64,000 nucleotides of DNA from Platerodrilus igneus (taxonomy: Eukaryota; Arthropoda; Insecta; Coleoptera; Lycidae): contig JARFIW010001346.1 in NCBI GenBank assembly GCA_036346225.1, positions 62,001-126,000 on the forward strand, given 5' to 3'. Below the pieces are notes generated by a model, which saw nothing but the letters and a program-made list of their open reading frames with translations, did no database searches and had not been told where the DNA came from. Shown piece after piece: positions 43,588 through 56,600 of the stretch; positions within the stretch are counted from its first letter, which is position 1; each line of letters starts with the position of its first letter. The position numbers were made by a program, and so were the translations under genes.

Positions 43588-45566
43588 CCTTTTTACGCCT
43601 TTTTCCCAATTCGTAATTACATTTCTGCCTATATTGTATGCAATTTAACTCGCGGGTATTACTTTTAAAAGATGGTTTAATTGAAGATTAGTTTTCATTA
43701 ATAAATACATTGCAATGAATGAATTTTAAATAGAATTATTCGTAACTTGTTTTCCAACTTAGTGAAAATTACAAACCGCTTGGAATTAATGATAAATTGC
43801 TATTCGTATAAATGTTGTTCCTTATGTGGATATACGAGTCTAAATATAAACAGATAAGAAGTGTAGTTCTGATTACCTTTGAAAGAGGTGTGCTTTTAAA
43901 TGTAACGTGTTGGATTGACAAGAAGTGCGGTTGTAATAACAACGAGTTGATATGAACAGATGCGTAGTCGGTTTTGTTCTTGGTTCCGGTATATTAAGTA
44001 CTTTGAGTAATACGCGTTGCTTTGCTGATTGTGTCTTTAGTTGTTTTTCGTGTAAAATAAAAGGTTTACGGAACATTGATTTAGTGATTACGCGTTGCAC
44101 GACAAATTGTTTTTGTTGCTTTTCTGTTAGAAATAAAAGTTGTAGAACTTGGAAAACCCGACCGCACGTGGTTGTTTTTTACGGAAGATTGATTTAGTGA
44201 TACCGTCGCTTTACTAATTGTGTTTTTTTGTGGATTTGTCTTGCTATATTTGAACTGTGTGCGATCTAGTTTTCCTGGCCTCCTTTTCTTATCAGAGTAG
44301 TGCATACTTTGGTTTATTCAAACACAGTTTTAAAACTTGAGTGTTTCTAAAAATGGTGATACAGTTGTAGCAGGTTTAGTAGAAAAAAAGAGGTTGCTTC
44401 TTATGAACAGGTATCTTATTCACTTGTAAAGACAGTTGGTACTGTAGTTCCTGAATTTTCTAACCCCAACGAATCTAAAATAGATCTTTGTTTGCGCGAA
44501 TTTGGTTATGCAAAAGCATTAGCTTTTCCTTTGTTACCATAGGTAGCAAATAAAACGCTTCACGTTACTGTTAGTTTAATGCATTACGTCGTGCCTTGAA
44601 AGCCCGTGACTCTAAATTTTTATTACTATTTTTCTTTACAATTTGTGTTACAAAATCTTTCAAAATTATTGTCTCAGGAAATAGAATTAACAAGAAAATT
44701 ATCGATGTTACGTAGTTCCACCAGCATGATAATGTCTGCTGCTGACACCAGTGAAATGCGTAGGCGTGATTAGTGTAAAGTGTGAGAAATTTTATCCACA
44801 CCCTCACAGTCAAGGGTGCAGTGCTCCGTTAGTGCAGGACACCGGGAATCCCACATTAAATTGCGAGGAAGCGTTGCTAAAGGACTGTTTGTAAGTTGAA
44901 CTATTTCCTACTTGTTTTTTTTTTACTTTAAATACCTGTCCGTTGCTTTGTCATACCGTTGGCGTTCTGATACCTTTTACCATAGACTTGCATGCTATTT
45001 TAAATAAAAGAAAAAAAAGGAAAAATCAATACTACTGGACTACTCATATTAATTGTGTTTACCTATTTATATTTTGTTAAAATTTTGTCTGTTTTATGTC
45101 TAATTGTTGTGTGAGGAAACGTTTCTGCTACTCCCTAATATTACCTCACTTTGTACTAAAGATTTGTTATATTGCTTTTAACGTTGTTATATTATATAGA
45201 TTATCCCAACAGTTTTTTTATTCTACAAAGTAATGAACAATTTATACTTGATCCGTATGCTATGCTTTTTCTTTGTTTCAGGTTTGCAAGACTAATTTGT
45301 TTTTTTTCAGGTTTACTATTCTAATTTTTCTATTGCAAGTACTGTTACTAATTCCTTACAGCCGCGTCCCTTATAGGTTGGTCTGCTTTCTACAACCCCC
45401 CTACTCTCCGATTGAGCCCGGTCCTTTCTTTGTTTTTCTTTGTGTTACGTATGGCCACGAGCCAACGTAGCATAAATCTGACGAACCAACGTGGCTGCCC
45501 CGATAACAACGTCACAACCAACACAATCGGATTGTAATATAAATCATCAGGACTTTCGAACAATTC
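43588..45566. other. Insertion-like segment inside polymerase relic B, no recognised gene
   Basis: Almost 2 kb separates the HNH-like module from the next polymerase motif, which are close together in relatives. It therefore probably represents inserted sequence. Short frames near 43,950-44,300 and 44,570-44,813 show no domain. No terminal repeats were recognised. Confidence 0.45.
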
Positions 45567-46388
45567 TTTCATGTTCTACAACTTAAGCGGTTATGATAGT
45601 TATTTTATAATCAAAGATATTGCTATTAATTTAGTAGGCCGTGTAGATATGCTACCGATAACGAAAGAAAAATATATTTCCTTTACTAAATTTATCCCTG
45701 AAAATCTAGTCAACTTTCGTTTTATTGTATGCAACGAAGGTTTTTAAAACATCGGAAGAGGAGGAAGTTGAACGCATACGTATAGAAGATGATACTTATA
45801 TGCCTTACATTTGGTATTCCAATGCTCCACCCAAAGGTACTACATTGGCCAGGAAGCGAGTTTTCTTTAGCTGGAAAATTTGGAATTTTGCCAAACCTTT
45901 GCTGTTCCAAGCAAAGTGGGGAACTTTAACGTGCATAACAACACTCACACACGGGACTTTCGTTTTGCCTCTCATCCGAACGAGGGCGTATATTTTTGTG
46001 ATAAATGCTCGCCTGTCATTTTTCAAGCAGTCGGCCGTGTCGGGATTTGAACCCAGGACCTTGGGATCCGTAATCATACAACACTTCTATGCCGCCAGCG
46101 GCTCTCTCTAATTGCGGTGTAACTAAAAAAGTCAAGGGAATTAAAAAGTCTGTCATTGGAAACCATATCAGATTTGAGGACTTTGCTGGATGTGTAGATG
46201 AGCATAAAGAAAATTTTATTTCACAAAATTTGATCTACTCATCTAAACATCATTTTCATACAATCATTCAAGATAAAATAGCATTAAGTCCACACGATGA
46301 TAAAAGATATTTAATACCAAAATCATACAGTACACTACCCCTGGGTCATTATTCCATAGATAGCATGGAAATTGATGAGACAGTTTAA
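45567..46388 (+). pseudogene. Family B polymerase gene relic, copy B: N-terminal exonuclease end plus C-terminus, internal deletion
   Basis: FYNLSGYDSYFIIKDIA, PITKEKYISFTKFI and NLVNFRFI (45,570-45,727) are followed directly by MYATKVFKTSEEEE (45,728 on), which belongs near the C-terminus. The whole palm is therefore deleted at about 45,727. A minus-strand SINE (45,796-46,105) splits the remainder. The C-terminal text resumes with VKGIKKSVIGN, YSSKHHFHTII and [17 protein letters not shown], ending at 46,388. Confidence 0.75.
45796..46105 (-). mobile_element. tRNA-derived SINE inserted in polymerase relic B
   Basis: A minus-strand relative of the SINE at 11,100-11,401: GGGTTCAAATCCCGACACGGC (B box with one change), AAGTTCCCCACTTTGC-like and GTAGTACC then GGTGGAGCATTGG. 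The tRNA-like head lies at 46,030-46,105. No clear target-site duplication is left. Confidence 0.75.
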
Positions 46389-47164
46389 ATTATAACAAAC
46401 TACTCTAATATATACATGTAGTATGGAAGTGTAACTATGTTCATCTAGTAAATAAGTGTATATATATATAAATAAAATGTTAATTTATATGCAATAAGTG
46501 TAAGGTTATAAATTATATGTTAATTAAATTGGTACCTCTAATCCTATTGTACATGAACTGTTGTTTGTTAATGAAGTATTTAAGTATTTAAGTATGTTAC
46601 TTTAAATAATTAGGTACAGGTATGCAACATTAAAAATAGTATATAAGATCAATGTAGGTAAGTGCAATGTGAACATTTTAATGAAGCTTTATTTTTACTT
46701 AGAGTGTTGGGGGAGGGCAGAACGGAAGGGGGAGGAATTGTGGATCGGACTGCACCAAAATTCCTATGTAAAACGGATAAGCAAAAGTCAGGTGAACCTT
46801 GAATGTATGATCACCCGGGGTGAATGAGCTTTTAAACTCACAAAGATGACCAGAATGGATCTTAGAATTACCCAGATTAAATCCTATAAGAAAACCGGTT
46901 TTTGGTCTAGTACGCTCCTTGCTTATCTGCTGGTTAGACAAAGAAATAACTATAAAATAAAAAAAAAATAGTAAGTTTAGTATGGCCTGACCTACACATG
47001 TGTTACACTCAAGTGTATTAAAACAATAAGATTTTCAAATAGTTGACCAAGAGTATAAATCTGTATTTTTGTAAGTAATAGTTTAAATTAGTTTTAAGCT
47101 GTAAAGGTCAGTTAATATGCACATATAGTTTAAACAATATTAATTAGGTATCAAATATAATAAC
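46389..47164. other. No recognised feature
   Basis: AT-rich apart from a G-rich patch at 46,700-46,735. Nothing could be supported. Confidence 0.45.
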
Positions 47165-48650
47165 CTTAAACCGGTAAATACAGTAATAATACAAGTATAC
47201 ATGCCAACATCTAGCTACAGCGAGGAAGAGGAAAAAGCGATATCGAAAACATACTAAGATATCTAAAAGGACATGAAAATTTAATAATTACAAAAGATTT
47301 TAATGAAGTGGTAGGTGAGGGTAGGGAAGGAACGGTAGTAGGTTTATCTGGTTTAAGCACAAGAAACTATAGTGGAAATAGGCTGGTAGAGTTTTTGAGA
47401 CAAGATCAATTTAACCATCACAAACACATTATTTCAACATCATGCTAGAAGACGATACACGTGGAAGTTGCCACGAGATATGGGAAGATATCAAATAGAT
47501 TACATTCTTGTTAGACAACGATTTAGGAATCAAGTAAACTAATGTGGAAGCTACCCAAAAGCAGATATAAACACTGACCACAACATCGTAATTATGAAGG
47601 CCGCTCTTAAATTAAAAAATTTGAAAAAAGAACGTAAAGGGCAGTTTTACTTTGAGAAACTAAAAGATAAAGATATCCACAAAAAATATGAAAAAAAAAA
47701 CAAATGAATTGTTGAAAGATATCGGGAAACTTTCTTATACTAAGGAAGTAGAAACAGAATGGAATAATATTAAATCCAGCTTAGACATGGCGGTCAGAGA
47801 TATTCTGGGGGTATACACAAGAAGAAAATAAGAAACCATGGATAATAAAGGATATCTTGAATTTAATAGAAGAAAAACAAAAATACAAAAATAGATCAAA
47901 TGAAACAGGAAAACAGAGATACAAAGCCGTAAAATGAGAAATGCAGGAAAGCTAAAGAACAATGGATTGATTAAAAGTGCAAAGAGGTACAAACCAAGAT
48001 GGAAATAGGAAAGGCATACAAAGCATACAAACAAATTAGAATGAATTTTAGGGATATAAAATCGAATAACAAAAATATAAGGGACGCGAGAGGAAACGTT
48101 CTTATAGAAAATATAGGGAAAGTAATTATATGGCAAGAACATACAGGGGATTTATATGCAGAAGAGGAACTAACAACATTAGACCAGGAATCCGACATTG
48201 AAAATGATGACTTGGGATATCCTATACTTAGAGATGAGTTTGAATTAGCATTAAAGGGTCCGAAAACTGGTAAAGCTCCGAGTACTGATAACGTGCAAAC
48301 AGAAACTCTAAAAGTCGCTGGACAAGCAGTAACAGAACGTCTTTTCCAACTAGTAAGTTATATGTACAAGACAGCCAAGATGTCCAAAGATTTCAAATGT
48401 AACATCATAATAACTACACCAAAAAAGAGAGGCGTGGATATATGTAAAAATTCTTGAACAATAAATTTGACAGCACACATGTTAAAAAGATATTAACTAG
48501 AATTGTGCTAAGACGAATAGAAAAACGAGCTGAAGAAATACTAGGAGAAGATCAATGTGGGTTTATGCAAAACAGGGGAACTCAGGGTGATAATGGAGAA
48601 AACAATAGAGAAAGGGACATATACGATATAATTTGTATAGAAACTAACAT
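47165..48650 (+). pseudogene. RTE-type LINE fragment (endonuclease C-half and RT N-half)
   Basis: It matches the LINE at 30.7-36 kb in plus orientation from the endonuclease segment YMPTSSYSEEEE (47,198) through QIDYILVRQRFRNQ (47,490) to the RT start: FELALKGPKTGKAPSTDN (48,239), RLFQLVSYMYKTAKM, ITTPKKRGVD and EEILGEDQCGFMQNRGTQ (48,535). About 75-80 percent identity by eye with many stops. Truncated at both ends; the catalytic FADD motif is not included. Confidence 0.82.
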
Positions 48651-48714
48651 ATAGCAAAATAATCTAATAGCGAACTAATATATTATCAATTTCTCCTATA
48701 TCTACATTTACAAT

Positions 48715-50789
48715 AAATATTTTATACGGCAGTTTAATCAGAGTCCATGATTGAACAGTGTCCAACTGGTAATGTTGAATACGAATGAGGAATCGAGTAA
48801 CGTTTGTCATCGTGTGGACTTAGAACAATTTTCTCCTAAACAATAGTGTGAACTTGATGCTTGGACGACTGAATTAAGTTTTGAATTGTAAATACTTGCT
48901 TAAAATCTTCTATGCAGCATACATAATCATCCAACATGATTCTGTTTTTAACTACACATTTTTCAATTTCCTTTATCTTCTTTGAAATACCGAAATCTTG
49001 AATAGCAAGTGATTGTGAATCATTCTCTTCCATTAATCGTGAGAGTTCAGCCTCCTCTTGCTCAGATGTCTTATAAATTTTTGTCGCATACATCTTTGAT
49101 TGTAATCCAATGAAGTCGGGCATAAATTGACCATTATTTTCGTTTTTTAACATCCCCAACCAAAGGAATCCCATAAATATTGTTGAAAAGATAGTCCGAT
49201 GTGTCAAGGTGGTCAATGCAATCTTTTAACATTAATTCGTAAGGATCATAATGTATAATTCTGTAAATTAGACTCTCTGTGTCCGCGTAGAGAATACGGC
49301 ACCCATCTCTAAGAGCTGACTTCATATACCCATAGTGAAAATTATAGATGGATAACTTGTCCATATCAAGGATGCAGGTTCCAACTTATAAAAAGTTATT
49401 AAAATAAGCTTACGATTTAAAATTTATTGCCACTAAAATTTAGTGACAATAGATTTTAAATCGTAAGCTTATTTTAATAACCCTTTTGCCACTAAATTTT
49501 TATCGAAGATGATATCATTTTTAAATAGAGAGTTAGATGTTTTAATTTCAGCGCCATATCTCCCAGCCCAGTTTCGTTCAAGTTTCACATTACAATGTAT
49601 GCGTATATATTCTCCATTGTTTTTCCGAAGGTAGCATTATTCATCAATTTGAATAGATTCTTCACAAATTCATTCCATGCATTTTTCCGAAGTTCCGTAT
49701 TTAAATTAATGTAAGATTTTAACCAGCAGCTTTGTTTAAATTTCAACACTCGGTGGATTATTGTTAATTTAGGCCCATTCGCCAAAGCTGTTTAAGATTT
49801 CTGTAGTGGATCACATATCTTTTTTTGGAGTTTAACGTAGCCATTTACTTGATGTTTTGAGTTTTCGATACAGGTGGTTGTCCTCGGAACAATATACTCG
49901 GGACAGAAAGGAACGTCCTTGTGTAAATCATGTATTTGTTTAGGATACTTCAAATCCACTTCCAAGATATTGCCTTCTGGGAAATCATCGGGAACTGATG
50001 TGACATCAATATTTGTGTTAATCCATTCAAAACTTCCACAGGGTAAAGATTAACTCATCGCCTATCCATACTGATCATTCACATCGTAGTACATTAAGTA
50101 TACACCAGGCTTAGAAGGATCATACATTGATAAATATTTATTGTTCGCAGAACACACCTGACTGAACCCACTTCGTATAACCTTCTCTATAAACAAGAAC
50201 CTACTTATATCTGTCAACAACTCAAGATCCTGTCCCGTATGCTTTATCATTGCGTCCCACGCGTAATCTGGTAGCGTATAATAATGGGCGGCGATGACAG
50301 CTTGTACGGAATTATTCAAAAACATCGTCCAGTAACATCACAACAGTTTAAGGGTATAAATCCCAATATTGTCCCAAGTTTTGAATATTAAATGCCTTTC
50401 ACACTTTCTGGACATGCGCATACAGGTTCTTCGTAATTCCTTTATCTTGCAGCTTGTTGTAGAAGTCTTGATGATTTGGTAATAAAGTATAATTAAGTTC
50501 CTCAAAAGAATCAACGAAATTATATGGATATACTCCTTTTCGAGTTAATAATTTAAACTGATTTTTACTCAAATCGATAAATTCACTTTTTAGTAGAGGA
50601 TATTTGTTAAGATAAGATCCCAATGTTTCTAAGGATAAATCTGTAGTTAATCAGGTTTTTGGGTAAATGTTTTGTAGAGGAAATATATTTTCCTTTCGTT
50701 AGTGCTAGCACATCTACACGGCCATCCAAATCAACAGCGATGCTTTTAATAATGAAGTGGCTATAATAGTCACTCAAATTGCGAAGCAC
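48715..50789 (-). pseudogene. Family B DNA polymerase relic, copy C: polymerase domain
   Basis: Read on the minus strand: SHFIIKSIAVDLDGRVDVLA (50,760), YPLLKSEFIDLSKNQ, GVYPYNFVDSFEELN (50,530) and DYAWDAMIKHTG (50,260). The palm follows: motif A is YYDVNDQYG (50,090), motif [16 protein letters not shown] (49,640) and motif C RILYADTESLIYRI (49,290), normally YxDTDS. The C-terminus is SKMYATKIYKTSE and SSKHQVHTI (49,100-48,840). All palm motifs remain, but the frame is broken at least six times and an 87-bp palindrome sits at 49,395-49,481. In active relatives it is a protein-primed replicase. The N-terminal zinc and HNH parts are absent here. Confidence 0.82.
49395..49481. repeat. 87-bp near-perfect palindrome within polymerase relic C
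   Basis: Arms 49,395-49,423 and 49,453-49,481 are perfect reverse complements (GTTATTAAAATAAGCTTACG at the outer end). The middle, TTGCCACTAAAATTTAGTGACAA, is itself palindromic. The phrase CTTTTGCCACTAAATTTTTA right after it repeats part of the middle, so it probably grew by local inverted duplication or is a tiny snap-back insertion. Confidence 0.85.
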
Positions 50790-50829
50790 TACTGGAATAG
50801 CATAAGTATCTTGATACTTAATATTACAA

Positions 50830-51121
50830 CTGAACTCTCACCTTTAATGGAAGAGAATGATTCACAATCACCTCCTATTCAAGATTTCGGCATTCCAAAA
50901 AACATAAAGAGAATTATAAAATCTGTAGTTATAAACAAACTCATCTTTGATGGTACTTAATTCAGTCGTCCAAGCATCAAGTTCGCACTATTGTTCAGAA
51001 GAAGATTGCTCTAAGTCCACACGATGACAAACGCTACTTAATTCCTGGTTGTATGCAAAATTATCAATTGGACACTATTCAATCATGGACTCCGATTGGA
51101 CTGCTGTATAAAATATTGTAA
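50830..51121 (+). pseudogene. Family B polymerase relic, copy D: C-terminus, head-to-head with copy C
   Basis: Plus-strand text ELSPLMEENDSQSPPIQDFG and [18 protein letters not shown], then (after a shift) [20 protein letters not shown] and [18 protein letters not shown], up to about 51,121. It is closer to copy C than to copy B: it shares MEENDSQS and the QSWTP end. It is abruptly joined to the next LINE. Confidence 0.75.
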
Positions 51122-53324
51122 ACAACAGAAAATCGCGCTCGGTAACATAAGAAAGATAAATGGCAAATATACGGAAGGTTTTAAAACCACGGCGGTATAT
51201 TTATTAGAGAAATTATTCCCTTCAGATAATCCCGAGGAGGATGAGGGGTCGCACGATTTAGTACGTCGGGAAACTACAGAGGCGCAAGGAACAAGTGCCG
51301 ATAAGGCAATTCTAGTTCACGAGGTTGTCAGGGCTATTAGGAGAATGAACCCTAAGAAGGCACCGGGGCATGACGGAATCACTTCAGACGCAGTTCTGAA
51401 GGCGTGCCTGTTAGCCCCGCGTCTTTGCCGGGTTGTTTAATTTTTGTCTAGAGAAATGCGTCTTTCCGCGTTGCTGAAAAGTCCAGAACGTGAAATTCAT
51501 ACGTAAACCTAAAAAGGCGGATGCGTCAGACCCGGGCAGCTATCGTCCAATTAGCTTACTCCCGGTGCTGGGGAAAGTTTTGGATCGCATTATGACTACC
51601 AGAGTTGAGCACCTAGTGCGTGGCAGCGGCGGTTTTAATAACCGACAGTTTGGTTTTATGGAGGAAAAGTCGACTATCGACGCATTAGAGTTTGTTGTTT
51701 GGAAAATTAAGCAGGCAAAAGATGCTAAAGAGTACTGTGTTGTTGTTGCTTTGGGCATTTCAGGAGCATTTGATGCTTCCTGGTGGCCATTGATTGTTTG
51801 CAAGTTGGAAAATAGGGGTTGTTCGCAAAACTTAATGTCTTTGGTCAAGAGTTATTTCTCGGGGCGATTGGCACAGGTTGAATTTCCGGGTGAAGTTTAG
51901 TCGCGCGAGGTGGCAAGGGGATGTCCGCAGGGGTCATGCTCCGGTACCACATTGTGGAAGTTGTTGTATGAGAGCATCTTTAGGGTCAAGTTGCCCACAG
52001 GATGTTCAATCGTTGGGTTTGTGGATGATACGCTTTTAATTGTCAGATCGAGTTATTATTAATGGATATGCGGAGAAAACCGAACGAGGCGATTAATAAA
52101 CTACACGAATGGTTGCAGGCGGTAAAATTAAAATTTAACACGGCGAAGTCAGAGGCGCTCTATTTCGGAAAGCAACCGGGACAGCGACCCCTTAGGCTAG
52201 AGCTGGGATGGGAGAAAATACCATTTAAGGAAGCAATTACATACCTCGAGGTAAAGATTGACGATAAGTTAAATGGGAAAGCTCACGTGCAGTACGTTAA
52301 AAGCAAAGGCAGCGAAATATCAAACAAAATGATGGCGGCGGCAAAAATAAACTGGGGTTTCAGGGGCAAATCGCTGAGGACGGTTTATGCCGGAGCGATG
52401 GAGCCGGCAAAGCTGTACGCAGCATCTTTACGGGCGGAAGGTTGCAAAGTCCGAGAGATGCGTCAATTGACGAGCGTTCAACGCATTACCGCGGTGAAGA
52501 CGGCGAGGGCGTACAGAACCACCTCCACGGAGACGGTCTAGGTTATCATAGGACTCTCCCTATCGAATATGTCGTTATGGAGTTTCGAGATAGAAGATTA
52601 GTAGATACAAGGAAAGGACGCGAAATTATCGAAGATATTCATCTTGGCAATAGGGAAGTAGAGAAAAAGATTGTCGTATCAGAGTTAGGGCACCCGGCCG
52701 ATATTAAACGCATCGAGTTTGTCGAAGGCGATGGGGACGCGACGGGTATCAGTATTTATACAGACGGTTTACGTATGGATGACGAGCAAGCAGGCGCGGC
52801 GTTTGTTGTGTTTAAGCAGGAAAGGGAAGTGTTTCGGTATTAAACCAAACTCGCAAACTGGAGCACTATCTACCAGTGCGAATTGGTAGCCATACGAGAG
52901 GCAATCGATTACGTCATAAACCACTCGGGCAGAGATGAATATTATATAATCAGCGACAGCAAATCAGCGCTGACGGCTTTGACAAACATGAACACCTTAA
53001 GAAACCTCCAGGCGGACGTCTGGAGGATAGCGCATATGGCGCTCGAGTTTCGACGTTTAAAGTTCTGTTGGGTTAGGTCACCCGATGGTAACGTAGGGAA
53101 CGATAGGGCTGATGAGTTAGCTAAAAAGGCCGCGAAAGGCGATTTTCGGATATCACATTCGTCGATACCGAGGTCTCTAATTAAAAAAAAGATGCGCGAA
53201 AAGTCAATCAGACAATGGGTAGAGAGGTGGAACAACGCTGCCACGGGCAGGTTGAGCCACAAATTCATACCGAGTTTAGAAGCTAGAGGTAATATCGACA
53301 GCGGCAAATCGAGGGTTAGCTGAT
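51122..53324 (+). pseudogene. RNase-H-bearing LINE (I/LOA/R1-like), 5'-truncated
   Basis: RT: AIRRMNPKKAPGHDGITSDA (51,330), SYRPISLLPVLGKVLDRIM (51,538), FGFMEEKSTIDALEFVVWKI, ISGAFDASWW (first Asp, 51,765) and the catalytic GFVDDTLLIV (52,018). RNase H: SIYTDGLRMDDEQAGAAFVV (52,750), YQCELVAIREAID (52,872), YIISDSKSALTAL (52,945) and GNVGNDRADELAKKAA (53,090), keeping the D-E-D-D set. It ends at 53,324. Stops occur at 51,439, 51,900, 52,059, 52,541 and 52,843, all separating otherwise clean blocks, so decay is moderate. An RNase H domain excludes RTE and most R1 and suggests the I, LOA or Outcast group. Confidence 0.85.
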
Positions 53325-53544
53325 AGCAAATTACCTATCTTAGGTCTAGCATGGCCAAAGGCCTAGAGGAAGTTGAGGAAGTGGCTAAGCAGAAGGCGTT
53401 CTGAACAGCCTTTAAAGAGTTCGCGGAAGGGTCGCAACATTAGACGGCGATAACCGCGCGTAAAACGGTAGGGGGTGGGGGAGGATTGGAAATTTTAGAT
53501 TTTGACCTGGCGTTAAATGATATGAGTTTGGTAACCAAAACCTG

Positions 53545-53640
53545 TATTTAAATAATTAAAAAAAAAAGTAAAAATAAAAAAAAATAAATATAAAACAAAA
53601 AGTAAAAAACAAAAAAAAAACAAAAAAACAAAAAAAATTA
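53545..53640 (+). repeat. A-rich tail region
   Basis: About 90 bases of A runs broken by single G, T or C, 220 bases after the LINE coding end. It fits an aged poly(A) tail, possibly re-transcribed more than once. Confidence 0.6.
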
Positions 53641-56600
53641 TCATAATATTTATAAAAGTCCATATGCACGACAACTCACCGAACCACTAATACAATCACT
53701 ATAACCACTATATAACCTTATATGCGTGGAAATCGGGAATAAATAAAAAAACTTAAAACTTAATCCGGGCAAATAAATAAATAAGAACATATAAATCACA
53801 AACCTCGTTAAATTAAATCAGTGAAATAAAGAAAGAAATAAAATAATAAATAAAATCGAGTGAAATCGCGCATCCCTCCACGACTTAAAAGTGAAGTGAT
53901 AGTGAGTGATAGTGATTGTGCCCCTCCCCCCAGGATAATTAGTGCATACCCACCAGAACTTTAGCAGTGCATCCATTTTCCCCTAGCAGTAAGTTTAAAG
54001 GTATGCAGACGACCAGATCTTCGGATGCTGAAGAAATATATTAACGAGGTAAGAACAAAATTGTGGCGGTTGTGCTCGCATAAGCATTGATTTATAATAA
54101 TTAGTAGATTTGAAATAATTTAACGAGCACGTTTTGTGCGTAATGGCACTAGCCGGTATATTGCTTATGCGACTTCACCTGATAATTTGGGTTATACTTT
54201 TTGCAATTTTATGCACTGCTCAACGCTTAATGCTTATAGATGTTTATTTATATTTTTACATAAATATTTAATTTATTTTTATATTTATGTTTTTGCCTGC
54301 TTTTATTGTTTGTAGCTTGATATTATTTGTTTGACGTCAGCCGTCATTTTTTGGGGCAGCTTATATATAGGAAGGAAGATTGTTTGAGAAGATTGTAATT
54401 ACAATATAAATAAGTTAGGGAATGATAAGAAAAGCTAGGGACGGACTTAGGTTAACAAATTACTTAGACCAGGGAAGACGAATTTGTAAATTTATAGAGC
54501 AGATAAAATAGCTGGATTCACTATTAATATATTTGACGTATTCTTAGAAAATTTGAATCCATTTTAAATTAGCTAGCTAGATTTGGATAGTTTTAAGCCG
54601 ACCCTTCAGGTCGCACCGGTAAGCATAGCTGGCAGCTGCTATCCGGCATTACTAATTCCTCCTCATTCATTTTGTTTGTGTCTTGTTGATCGTGCACACT
54701 CCAAATCAACGCTAGGGATACCATCAATGAAACCCTATTTTTAGTTTTTGTTTCAGTTGTTAGATTTTTATTTAGGATGTGTTAATTTTGAAGTTAGAAT
54801 AATTAGGAGCACGTTTATATTTTCGCGTTTAAACCCAATGTAGTACCTTCGGGTGGAGCATTGGGGACGTGGCCGCAAGCGTAGCGGTCCTTATTAAATT
54901 ATAATGTATAAAATATTTATTTTAAATGTAGATATAGGAAAAATTGATAATATATTGGTTTTCTATTAAATTATTTTGTTATATGTTAGTTTCTATAAAA
55001 ATTATATTGTAGACGTGTACATTGTATGTATAATAATTCATGTATTTAAACGTAAGTGTAATAAATATATGTTTTTGATGGTACTATTGTCAGGAAAAAA
55101 AGTATCGATAACTACTATGTATATATTTTTAATAAATCCTTACTTATTTACTATGCTTATTTCTATACTCAATCATCAATATTAACAAACAGAACTCCTT
55201 TTAAATTATACCTAATCCCAGAGTTAGGGTATTTAATTCGCATGTAAACACCTTTGGAGACTACAATTGAAAAATGATATATTATTGCATGAAAAAGTGA
55301 AAGTAAATATAATGGACTTGCTCTGGTGACGTCACGCTGTCTTGGAACGAATGATCTTGACGGGTACAAATGTGACCAGAATGGACCTTATATTTTCCCA
55401 TAAAAAAATTATGATTATCGTAAATCATTTCCAATACTAATTTTAATTAGATTATCAGCACATCCTAACCAGGACCGTAAATATGGAGGAGTGTGGGGTG
55501 TCATATCCCCGCACAGTTGTGGTTGTCGGCAAATTTTCTGCTTTGTTGGCATTTTTTTTGACATTTATTTTTGCTATGGTTTACTAATATTTGGGTATTC
55601 ACATAAAAATATAATGCCTACGCATGCGCTACTTTTAGTTGGCAACTTTCATCACAATACCCACCCAGATGGTCTACTTACGGCCCTGATCCTGACTGTT
55701 TTTAAGAAACATCCTGCATGTGGGTGATGCATGTATGCTGCAACCCATTTGTACTGGAAGGCAGCCTGTATTATCTATTCGTGACGCACGTCCATCATGA
55801 ACAAATATAAAATTATTTTAACGTTGATATATAAACTCCTTAGATAAAAATGTGGGAAGATCTTTGTAAAAATAAAAATAATGTAATATGGTACTTGTAT
55901 ATGTTGCGTCCTAAAATATACTATAAACAGGATATACGAAACGTCATTGACGACGATATGTGACATCATTGTTTGTGCACTGCTAATGGAAGTATGTCCC
56001 ACACTTAGTTGCAATTGTTTGTTGAGAAGACATATCCGTTATAAGCGTATTACCTACTGATGTCGTTGTTTTATATTGAGTAAGGACAATTCGGGACCGT
56101 CATTAAGAGTAAGCGTATTCCAACTAAACCGCGATTTGCTAAACTTGTCCTCCATACGTACTAACGACTAGCCATCCAGATATAAGAAAGGACTACCTTT
56201 GACATGCTGAATACGGGAATATTTTTACGACAGGACAAAACATTTTTGTCAGTGTAGAGAACACCAACACAAATTTTAGTAACTTGGCGTCGCTTTCACT
56301 ATAACACAAATAAAACAAAAAATCTCTGTCGAGTTTAAAATAAAATTCATAAACACTTAACACTTCACTAATAACACTTATGCGGCACGTTTAAATAAAA
56401 TGCAACTGAAGTTTAGCTCAGCACTACTTGCTCTAATTGAGACAAGTTGAGAAACCAAAGATAAATAAGGGGTGTGGGTTTTTGTAGTGCCCGACCTTGC
56501 CAGAAGAACGCGGTTTTGGCTGGATTTTTAGTGGTTGGAAGCGGCTAAGCTCGATCGTTTGACTGCTGTGAGAAATTGTTCCGAGTGTAGGTGCCAAACT

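Noticed and set aside
45390..45572. Possible short palindromic element around GAGCCAACGTAGC / GAACCAACGTGGCTG
   Set aside because: The similar words are direct, short and imperfect; no hairpin or duplication could be supported.
55491..55727. 78-codon Cys/Phe-rich frame as a small secreted protein
   Set aside because: The hydrophobic stretch is low-complexity (Phe/Ile/Tyr from AT-rich DNA), with no regular Cys spacing and no signal of selection visible.
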